Of a stretch of 39,670 bases of DNA, positions 5,964 through 12,576 are shown in pieces. The position numbers were made by a program, and so were the translations under genes. Source of the stretch: JAAYAY01 sp964429355. Its GTDB lineage: Bacteria; Planctomycetota; Planctomycetia; Pirellulales; Thermoguttaceae. The stretch covers positions 1-39,670 of the forward strand of contig CAYSCH010000036.1 in NCBI GenBank assembly GCA_964429355.1. Direction: 5' to 3'. The notes under the pieces were generated by a model. It made no database searches, was not told the DNA's origin, and was given only the letters and a program-made list of their open reading frames with translations. Numbering within the stretch: position 1 is the first letter of the stretch; every line of letters begins with the position of its first letter.

Positions 5964-8169
5964 ACGAGCCAAGGAACCGTCGCCGCCTCCCCGCGAGGCG
6001 TGTCTGGCCAGGCAGGACGAGAGCCCGCTTGCCGAGCGCCTGCTGGCCGGTGCGGTGACCGCGCTCGTGGTTCTGCGCCCGCTCTATCCAAGCGAGTCGG
6101 CGGCAGTCACCGGCGACGGACTAACGGTGGTCGTGATGTGGCTGCTCGTTCTCGTGTTGTGGGCCGCCTTCGTGGCACGCGGCAGCATAACGCGAGTCCG
6201 CTGGGGCTGGCCGGACATTGCCCTGACGCTGCTGGTTCTCTGGCACACGATCGCCGCCCTGTGGGCGATGGCCTGCGAGAGTCCAAGGCCGGCTCTCAAC
6301 ATGCTCTGGGAATGGTTGGGATTTGCGATCGCATTCTTCCTGGCGCGACAGGCCTTCACCTCGCAGCGACAGCGCCGGACAGTCGGTGCGGTGATGGTTG
6401 CCCTCGCCGTGGTGGTCTCGATCTACGGGCTTTACCAATACGGCTTCGAATTCCCCGCAACGCGGCAGGAATATCGACAGTCGACCGACGAGAGGCTCGT
6501 CGAAGCCGGACTGTGGCTTCCGCCAGGATCGCCGGAACGGCAAGCCTTTGAGCAACGCCTGGCCAGCCTGGAGCCGACAGCGACCTTCGCCTTGACGAAC
6601 TCTTTGGCTGGTTTTCTGGCCCCTTGGACGATCGTCGCCCTGGCAATCTCTGCGGTCTTTGCGAGGCGACTCCTTCTCCGACAGAAATTCGCGATTGTCA
6701 TACTGCTCATTCCGCTCGGGTTATGCCTGCTTCTGACGAAGAGTCGCAGTGCTTATCTGGCCTGCGCCTGCGGCGGAGCGGCAATTGCCGCGTCCTGGTG
6801 GATCGGTGGCCGGACGCACGCGCGCCTGCGCCGCGGGCTGGTCACCCTTGGGGCTGCCATGTCGCTGACTGCGGCCGTGATCGGCGGTGCCGTCCGCGTG
6901 GGCGGGCTCGACATCGAAGTGGTCAGCGAAGCCCCGAAGTCGCTCGGCTATCGCCTCCAGTACTGGCAAGCCTCGGCCGCGATGATCCGCGATTTGCCGC
7001 TCATGGGCTGCGGCCCCGGCAATTTCCAGTTCCGCTACACGGCCTACAAACTGCCGGAAGCGAGCGAAGAGATCGCCGATCCACACAATTTCCTGCTCGA
7101 AATCTGGGCGTCGGCAGGCACACCGGCCTTGCTGGCGCTCCTCGCCGTAGCGGCAACCTCTTCTTTTTGCCTTCTGCGATCACCCCGGCGGGATGACGCC
7201 GAACCCCAGGCAACGCCACTGGGAGCCCATCGCGAACACAAGGACTCCGCGACGATCTTTCTCGGCGCACTTGTGGGAATGTTGCTGTCGATTCCAGTGG
7301 CAGTCGTCAGTGCAGCCCCCACATTCTGGGCCGTCCCCATAGTCGGGATTCTCGTGGGCTCTGGGGTGCTTATGACCTTGCGACCGTGGATCGCACGGGG
7401 TGACGATTCACCGCTGCTCTGGACCCTGGCGGCAGGAGTCCTTCTGATCCATCTTTTATTTGCCGGAGGTATCGCCTTCCCGGGTGTTGCCGGCAGCCTG
7501 TGGTTGCTGCTGGCCTTGGCCCTCAACACGGTCCGATGCGGGGAGCCTGCCGTAGGCCCCCGTGCTGGGGTCGTAGTTCTCGCCGCAGGACTGACCCTGA
7601 CCGCCGCCTGTTATTTCACCGGCTATCGGCCAACGTTGACCGCCCGTACCCTTGTCGACCAGGTTTCCGCCGGGAAAGGAGATCCCCTGGACCTGCTATC
7701 GAAGGCGGCAGCGGCGGATCCCTGGGCCATCGAACCCCGCACCCACCTGGCAGACGCCATTTTCCAGCAGTACTCCGTGCAGTCGAATGCGGCGGAAACG
7801 GCCAAGTTCGACCGCGCGGTTGTGGAGGCGCTCCAGCGAGCTCCCAGATCGGCGTCGTTGTTCCATCAGTACGGTATGGCCTATTGTGAATTGTATCGTC
7901 GCAGTGGATCTCGCGATTGCCTTGCCAAGGGGATTCGACTCCTGGAATCGGCCGTTCGATTGTATCCCAATGATTGCCGCAAACGGGCAAGTCTCTCCGA
8001 GGCTTACCTGTTGGCGGGCGATCGGAGCGGCTATCAGCGGCAGGCCACCGAGGCCCTCCGACTGGATCAGGCGACCCCGCATCTCGACAAGAGGCTTTCC
8101 GAAGAACAACGGCACCGCCTGACTCGTAGTATTTCTGCGCCCGACGTGCGCGCAGCCTCACCCAATTGA
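5950..8169 (+). CDS. O-antigen ligase (Wzy_C)-like polytopic membrane protein with C-terminal helical repeats
   Basis: The ATG at 5950 overlaps the end of the WecA-like gene by 14 bases and gives 739 residues. There are about twelve hydrophobic segments. The region ~250-400 matches the O-antigen ligase/polymerase (Wzy_C) pattern: LLLTKSRSAYLA (~261-272), MGCGPGNFQFRY (~352) and ADPHNFLLEIWASAG (~376-390), where the His is the conserved loop residue. The C-terminal ~130 residues after the last membrane segment are soluble and look like tetratricopeptide-type helices (PWAIEPRTHLADAIFQQY, then APRSASLFHQYGMAYCELY). Such proteins join or polymerise lipid-linked glycans on the outer face of the membrane. 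With the preceding gene this suggests a surface polysaccharide or protein O-glycosylation pathway. Ligase, polymerase and oligosaccharyltransferase roles cannot be told apart from sequence. Confidence 0.85.
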   Translation: MARNKRAKEPSPPPREACLARQDESPLAERLLAGAVTALVVLRPLYPSESAAVTGDGLTVVVMWLLVLVLWAAFVARGSITRVRWGWPDIALTLLVLWHTIAALWAMACESPRPALNMLWEWLGFAIAFFLARQAFTSQRQRRTVGAVMVALAVVVSIYGLYQYGFEFPATRQEYRQSTDERLVEAGLWLPPGSPERQAFEQRLASLEPTATFALTNSLAGFLAPWTIVALAISAVFARRLLLRQKFAIVILLIPLGLCLLLTKSRSAYLACACGGAAIAASWWIGGRTHARLRRGLVTLGAAMSLTAAVIGGAVRVGGLDIEVVSEAPKSLGYRLQYWQASAAMIRDLPLMGCGPGNFQFRYTAYKLPEASEEIADPHNFLLEIWASAGTPALLALLAVAATSSFCLLRSPRRDDAEPQATPLGAHREHKDSATIFLGALVGMLLSIPVAVVSAAPTFWAVPIVGILVGSGVLMTLRPWIARGDDSPLLWTLAAGVLLIHLLFAGGIAFPGVAGSLWLLLALALNTVRCGEPAVGPRAGVVVLAAGLTLTAACYFTGYRPTLTARTLVDQVSAGKGDPLDLLSKAAAADPWAIEPRTHLADAIFQQYSVQSNAAETAKFDRAVVEALQRAPRSASLFHQYGMAYCELYRRSGSRDCLAKGIRLLESAVRLYPNDCRKRASLSEAYLLAGDRSGYQRQATEALRLDQATPHLDKRLSEEQRHRLTRSISAPDVRAASPN

Positions 8170-8192
8170 GTGGAGCCCCGCGGCCCAACCCG

Positions 8193-8201
8193 TGTTATAC
8201 T
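8193..8201 (+). promoter_or_regulatory. extended -10 promoter before the DUF1573 gene
   Basis: TGTTATACT is an extended -10 element with a 5/6 match to TATAAT. TTGAGT at 8166-8171 is too far (24 bases) to serve as a normal -35. Transcription would start near 8208, about 46 bases before the ATG at 8254. Confidence 0.45.
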
Positions 8202-8253
8202 GGAATTCATTGTTTTCCCTTCCGTAGAGTTACTTCAGCCCCTGTTTCAAACG

Positions 8254-9402
8254 ATGCGTACCACAATCATTCTCTTGTTTCTGGCGGTTATCCTTGGGGC
8301 GGCTTTTGGCTCGGGGTTCGCAGCCTGGTCGTTCTACCACTTGGCTGAGCAGCCCTCACTCGAACGGGGAATCCTTGCCCCGGTGGTGGATTCCACGCAG
8401 AAATACCCCTCGGTTGAGGTAGATGAAATAGAGCACGATTTCGGCGCGATGGATAGTCAGGCGACAGGGAAGCACGGATTCGTGTTCCGCAACGTGGGCG
8501 AGGGTCCACTGGAGCTGAAAAAAGGAAGCACCACGTGCAAATGCACATTGAGCGACATTGGCAGTGGCGTCATTCCGGCGGGCGAATCGGGCACGGTCAC
8601 CTTGGAATGGAGTGGAAAGACGATTGTGGGTCCCTACGCGCAGACCGCCAACATACTCACAAACGATCCGGAGAAACCGCGGATCGAACTGCGGATTCGC
8701 GGTGAGATGACCGCCAAGGCTCGTGTCGTGCCGGAGACTCTTGTTTTCAGCTCGGTGAGTGCTGGAGCAGCAGCCCAGGGCAAGGTCCAACTGTTCGGCT
8801 ACCTGGATACCCCTCTGGAGATCACCGGTCATGAGATCGACGACCCGCAACACGTCGAAGTCTCGTTCTCGCCGATCCCCAAAGATCAGATAAATGAGGA
8901 AAAATACGCAACTTCGGGCCAGCTCTTGGAGGTCACAATAAAACCCGGCTTGCCTCCGGGGCCGTTTCAAAGGAGAATCCGCGTCAAGACCAGCCTGAAA
9001 GGTGTTGAAGAGCTAACCATTCCTGTCGAAGGCACGGTGACCAGCGAGGTCTCCATTTTCGGCCGTGGATGGAACTCCACGTTGGGAATTCTTCGACTTG
9101 GTACCCTGGGCAAAGGCAAGACGGTACGAGATCTGCTAGTAAGAGTTGGAGGTCTCCATCCAGAAGAAGTGAAGTTCGAGGTCGCTAAGGTTGAACCGGA
9201 ATATGTGAACGTGCGAATCGGGGAACAAACCAGCCCACCGGGCAGTCCCGTGGCGGTTACGCCGATTCAAATCGAAATACCCGAGGGAAGCCCGCCGGGC
9301 AATTTTCTCGGTCCCAACAAACTTGGGCTCGTTCAACTGAAGACGAACCATGCGATAGTGAAGGAACTCATCATCAAACTTGAGTTCTTGATTGGTGGAT
9401 AA
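8254..9402 (+). CDS. DUF1573 domain protein, membrane-anchored and exported
   Basis: This gene encodes 382 residues from ATG 8254. The longer frame from 8170 crosses the promoter and was rejected. The N-terminus has one hydrophobic segment (TTIILLFLAVILGAAFGSG) that acts as signal or anchor. Residues ~53-150 are a DUF1573 domain: EIEHDFGAMDSQATGKHGF, an immunoglobulin-like strand pattern, a Cys-Lys-Cys at ~95-97 (TTCKCTLSD), and the ITNDPEKPRIEL-like end strand (here ILTNDPEKPRIEL). Two further beta-rich segments follow (~160-260 and ~265-380). The domain is common in Bacteroidetes and planctomycete secreted proteins and has no assigned activity. The Cys pair could bind a metal or form a disulfide. 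It is followed within 60 bases by the lipoprotein gene, and the two probably form one transcript. Confidence 0.85.
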   Translation: MRTTIILLFLAVILGAAFGSGFAAWSFYHLAEQPSLERGILAPVVDSTQKYPSVEVDEIEHDFGAMDSQATGKHGFVFRNVGEGPLELKKGSTTCKCTLSDIGSGVIPAGESGTVTLEWSGKTIVGPYAQTANILTNDPEKPRIELRIRGEMTAKARVVPETLVFSSVSAGAAAQGKVQLFGYLDTPLEITGHEIDDPQHVEVSFSPIPKDQINEEKYATSGQLLEVTIKPGLPPGPFQRRIRVKTSLKGVEELTIPVEGTVTSEVSIFGRGWNSTLGILRLGTLGKGKTVRDLLVRVGGLHPEEVKFEVAKVEPEYVNVRIGEQTSPPGSPVAVTPIQIEIPEGSPPGNFLGPNKLGLVQLKTNHAIVKELIIKLEFLIGG

Positions 9403-9403
9403 G

Positions 9404-9428
9404 CCTGCCGAGCCTGCAGCTCGGCGGG
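9404..9428. other. intercistronic hairpin
   Basis: CCTGCCGAGC (9404-9413) pairs with GCTCGGCGGG (9419-9428) around a CTGCA loop, ten pairs with one G-T. It begins just after the DUF1573 stop codon. No T-run follows, so it more likely stabilises or attenuates the message than ends it. Confidence 0.5.
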
Positions 9429-9462
9429 GTGTACACGGATGTATAGATCATCGAGGCATACC

Positions 9463-11004
9463 ATGCTTTGTACGCGATTCTGCTTTGCGCCGAATCTTGC
9501 GATTCTCCCTGCCACTCTGGCGATTCTAGTTCTGGTCGCGGGTTGTGTGGCCGAAACCAGTTCGTCCTCTGCCACGCCGCGCAATGACGATACGGCACCA
9601 AGTCACGCCGCCGCGGAAGGGACGCTGGCTGAGCCGGCCCAGGCAGTGGTCCCCGATGGGCCTGCGGAATCCGCGGAAATTCGAAATGAGACGCCCCTCG
9701 AGGCTGACAGTGCCTTGGCCCTGCCGGCGCCATCTCCTGCTTCGGGCAACGAGAAGCCGGCCAGACTCGAACTTCCGCCACTGCCGTCTCTCGATCCGCC
9801 TTCGACGGTGACCCTTCAAACGCTTGCGGAACCCGCCGGAACGCCCGGCCACGAAGAAGCCGAGCCGAATACTCCCGCTGCCCTGCCGCAAATGGCCCAG
9901 GAACAACCCAACCTCCAGCCCCAAACGCCGGCTCCTGCCGAGGCAGCAGCGAACCGCCCGCAGGCCAGCCAACCGGAGTCCGAAGCTCGCAGGTCCTTTC
10001 TGGAGAATCCGCTTCGCGAAGGAACGGACGATTTTCCTACAGCCCGGTCGGTGACCAAGGCGGGAAGTCCGTCTCCCGACGCCCCATTGGCAACCCCGGA
10101 TGTACCGGCCTCCGAAAGCTCTGGAAAACCCGCGAACCAGTCAGCCTCGAAGGGCAAGGATAGCGGCAACTACGATCCGGTCGCCGAGAACGGCGAGATC
10201 TTCGTCGGTTGGCAGAAACCGAAAGTCGCCCTCTTGATCAGCGGCCGGCAGGACGGCTATCTGGAACCCTGTGGTTGTGCCGGCCTGGAGCGAATGAAGG
10301 GCGGCTTGACTCGCCGCCACAGCCTCTTCAAAACCTTGACGGCAGATGGTTGGCCCGTTGTGGGGGTCGACTGTGGAGGCCTGATCAAGGGATTCGGCCG
10401 ACAGGCCGAGCTCAAGTTCCATATGTCCGTCGACGCTATGAAAGATATGGGATATAGCGCCATCGGCTTGGGAAAGTCCGATCTGCGTCTGCCGGGGGGG
10501 GAATTGTTGTCGAGAGTCGCCTCTTCTGAAGAGCTCCCCAGCCTGTTCGTTTCCGCAAATGTCGCCGTGCTGGGGTTCGATATGGGCATGACGTCCACCC
10601 ATCGGATCGTGGAGGCGGGCGGACAGCGCATTGGAATCACCTCGGTACTGGGGACCTCTTGGCAGAAAGAGATCAACAATTCCGAGATTGAGATGGCCGA
10701 TCCCCAGCCGAAATTGCGAGAGGTCTTGCCAAAACTGAAGGCCCAGAGCGACATACTCGTCTTGCTGGCCCATGCCTCAGTGGAAGAATCGAAGGCGCTC
10801 GCTGCCGCTTTTCCCGACTTTCAGATCGTGGTCACCGCCGGCGGAAATCCGGAACCCCCAAAAACCATGGAGACCCTCCCGGGCGGCTCCAAGCTCATCG
10901 AAGTCGGCGAGAAAGGAATGCACGCGATCGTGCTGGGAATCTACGACGATGGCAAGATCCAGTACCAGCGTGTGCCGCTTGATTCTCGCTTTGAAGGGAC
11001 ATGA
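9463..11004 (+). CDS. lipoprotein with degenerate 5'-nucleotidase/UshA-like domain
   Basis: ATG 9463 has GAGG six bases upstream and gives 513 residues; ATG 9439 is eight codons earlier. A lipobox ends the signal peptide (LVAGC, Cys28). Residues ~30-250 are a Pro/Ala/Glu/Ser-rich linker. Residues ~255-513 follow the metallophosphoesterase fold of UshA/SoxB: GYLEPCGCAGLERMKGGL (~266), VVGVDCGG, DMGYSAIGLGKSDLRLPGGE, ILVLLAHASVEE and VTAGG. Most metal ligands of true 5'-nucleotidases are replaced: the DxHG motif, the second Asp, GNHE and GHTH are not intact. Cys270 and Cys272 in EPCGC are the most striking conserved-looking residues. NCBI holds a UshA-like (seleno)protein family with this type of motif; I could not test membership. 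The stop overlaps the next start (ATGA at 11001-11004). In relatives I recall, the cytochrome domain continues the same chain, so this may be half of a split protein. Confidence 0.8.
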   Translation: MLCTRFCFAPNLAILPATLAILVLVAGCVAETSSSSATPRNDDTAPSHAAAEGTLAEPAQAVVPDGPAESAEIRNETPLEADSALALPAPSPASGNEKPARLELPPLPSLDPPSTVTLQTLAEPAGTPGHEEAEPNTPAALPQMAQEQPNLQPQTPAPAEAAANRPQASQPESEARRSFLENPLREGTDDFPTARSVTKAGSPSPDAPLATPDVPASESSGKPANQSASKGKDSGNYDPVAENGEIFVGWQKPKVALLISGRQDGYLEPCGCAGLERMKGGLTRRHSLFKTLTADGWPVVGVDCGGLIKGFGRQAELKFHMSVDAMKDMGYSAIGLGKSDLRLPGGELLSRVASSEELPSLFVSANVAVLGFDMGMTSTHRIVEAGGQRIGITSVLGTSWQKEINNSEIEMADPQPKLREVLPKLKAQSDILVLLAHASVEESKALAAAFPDFQIVVTAGGNPEPPKTMETLPGGSKLIEVGEKGMHAIVLGIYDDGKIQYQRVPLDSRFEGT

Positions 11005-11567
11005 AAGAGTATATGCGGCAATACCAGCAGCAACTGAAACGCGACGGACTGGCTGGTCTGGGCATCCGCCAGGTACCGCATCCCCAAGCCAAGGAACTCG
11101 GCAAATTCGTCGGGTCGAAAAAGTGCGAAAGTTGTCACGAACCGTCTTACAAGGTTTGGAAGAAGTCGGGCCATGCCAAGGCGTGGAAGACCCTTGCAGA
11201 GTTGGAGGTGCCTCGCACGCCTGACCCGGAGTGCATCAGTTGCCATGTCATCGGTTGGCACCCCACCGAGTATTTCCCCTATGAATCCGGTTTCCTCAGC
11301 GAAGCCGAAACGCCGGGATTGATCGACGTGGGTTGCGAAAACTGCCACGGCCCGGGCGAGAAGCACGTCGAGGCCGAGATGGGAACCGACACCGAGCTTC
11401 AAAAGAAGCTTCAGGCGGCGATGGTTGTGACCAAAGAGCAGTCGCAACACGACAAAACGCGCTGGTGCCTGAATTGTCACGACCTGGACAACAGCCCCGA
11501 TTTCAATTTCGACGAGTACTGGCCCCAGATCGAGCACAAAGAGGACTCGTGGGAAGACGAGAAATAG
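11001..11567 (+). CDS. tetraheme c-type cytochrome (cytochrome c554-like domain), lacks own signal peptide
   Basis: This 188-residue protein has four CXXCH haem-attachment motifs: CESCH (42-46), CISCH (78-82), CENCH (112-116) and CLNCH (156-160). Flanking segments such as FVGSKKC, CISCHVIGWHPTEYFPY and GCENCHGPGEKHVEAE are typical of the cytochrome c554-like family found fused to UshA-like domains. Haem c is attached outside the cytoplasm, yet the N-terminus (MKEYMRQYQQQLKRDGLAGL) is hydrophilic and has no signal peptide. Export would need fusion to the upstream lipoprotein. A one-base insertion near 10997 would make a continuous chain DSRFEG-x-DMKEYMRQY. Either coupling through ATGA, ribosomal frameshifting, a real mutation or a sequencing error could explain it. 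Haem redox partner unknown. A terminator-like hairpin follows at 11598. Confidence 0.85.
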   Translation: MKEYMRQYQQQLKRDGLAGLGIRQVPHPQAKELGKFVGSKKCESCHEPSYKVWKKSGHAKAWKTLAELEVPRTPDPECISCHVIGWHPTEYFPYESGFLSEAETPGLIDVGCENCHGPGEKHVEAEMGTDTELQKKLQAAMVVTKEQSQHDKTRWCLNCHDLDNSPDFNFDEYWPQIEHKEDSWEDEK

Positions 11568-11597
11568 GCACAGGTTGAGTTTTGGCAGATCGATCCT

Positions 11598-11632
11598 CTC
11601 GCCCGTGCTGGAAAGCGCGGGCGAGGTTTCTT
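11598..11632 (+). terminator. terminator of the DUF1573-cytochrome unit
   Basis: CTCGCCCGTGCT (11598-11609) pairs with AGCGCGGGCGAG (11614-11625), twelve pairs with one G-T, around a GGAA tetraloop, followed by GTTTCTTG. The T-rich side lies on the plus-strand 3' end, so it serves the cytochrome gene that stops at 11567. The converging yebC gene ends at 11727 without an equivalent T-run. Confidence 0.65.
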
Positions 11633-11726
11633 GACGGGCGAACGCTCCCGTCCGGAATCCGGCTGTAGGGTATCCAATGCGTTCTAACTAGGTACTCCAA
11701 CCCGGAGTCCCAGGCTTGGCAGACCG

Positions 11727-12479
11727 CTAATCCGTGTTCAGTTGGGCCATGACTTCGTCCGGGATATTGAAGTTGGCCGACACGTTCTGAACGTCGTCAT
11801 GGTCGTCGAGCCGTTCCATCAACCTGAGGACCTTCTGGGCCGCATCGACGTCCAGGTCGACCGTCTCCTTGGGAATCAAACTCAGTTCGCTGACCTCAGG
11901 CTCGATTCCTTTGGCGGCGAGAGCCTCGGAAACCGTCCGAAACTCCGACACCTGGCAGGTGATCTCGAACTTGTCCCCGGCCCCCTTGACGTCGTCGGCT
12001 CCCGCCTCGATGGCGATCTCCACGAGTGAGTCTTCGTCGATTTTGTCGGCGGCGACAAGAAATAATCCCTTCTTCTCGAAGTTCCAGGCAACACAGCCCC
12101 CCTTGCCGAGTTTCCCGCCGGAGACCTCGAACAACTTGCGGATTTCCGGGGCGGTGCGGTTGAGGTTGTCGGTGAGACACTCGCAGAGCACCGCGACCCC
12201 GTTGGGGCCGTAGCCCTCGTAGACGACTTCCTCGAAGTTGTTGCCATCGAGCTCGCCCGTGCCCTTCTTGATCGCGCGGCTGATATTGTCCTTGGGCATA
12301 CTGACCGCTTTGGCCGCATCGACCGCATATCGAAGGCGGAGATTCATGTCGAGATCTCCACCGCCGGACCTGGCGGCCACGATAATCGCCTTCGAAAGTT
12401 TACTCCAGAGCTTACCTCGTTTGGCGTCGACCAAGGCTTTCTTATGCTTGATTCCCGCCCAGTGTGAATGTCCGGACAT
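11727..12479 (-). CDS. yebC: YebC/PmpR family transcriptional/translational regulator
   Basis: This gene encodes 250 residues from the ATG at 12479, eight bases after AGGAGG. The 14-codon longer frame lacks family support. The N-terminus MSGHSHWAGIKHKKALVDAK is the signature of YebC/PmpR/TACO1 proteins. The three-domain length and the VYEGYGPNGVAVLCECLTDN block (domain 2) are typical. The family was described as transcription regulators in some bacteria and as ribosome-associated factors that help translate proline stretches in others (TACO1, YebC2). It sits last in the nusA-infB-rbfA transcription unit, which fits a translation role. The gene faces the cytochrome gene across a 159-base gap. 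Confidence 0.95.
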   Translation of the reverse strand: MSGHSHWAGIKHKKALVDAKRGKLWSKLSKAIIVAARSGGGDLDMNLRLRYAVDAAKAVSMPKDNISRAIKKGTGELDGNNFEEVVYEGYGPNGVAVLCECLTDNLNRTAPEIRKLFEVSGGKLGKGGCVAWNFEKKGLFLVAADKIDEDSLVEIAIEAGADDVKGAGDKFEITCQVSEFRTVSEALAAKGIEPEVSELSLIPKETVDLDVDAAQKVLRLMERLDDHDDVQNVSANFNIPDEVMAQLNTD

Positions 12480-12576
12480 ATGGTCTTCCTCCTGTATCCA
12501 GTCCATCGTGTCGATCGTCATCGAAAGCCGGCGGAAGGCTGCTCGTGGAAACCAGGCAACCTGCCGGGCGACTGTG

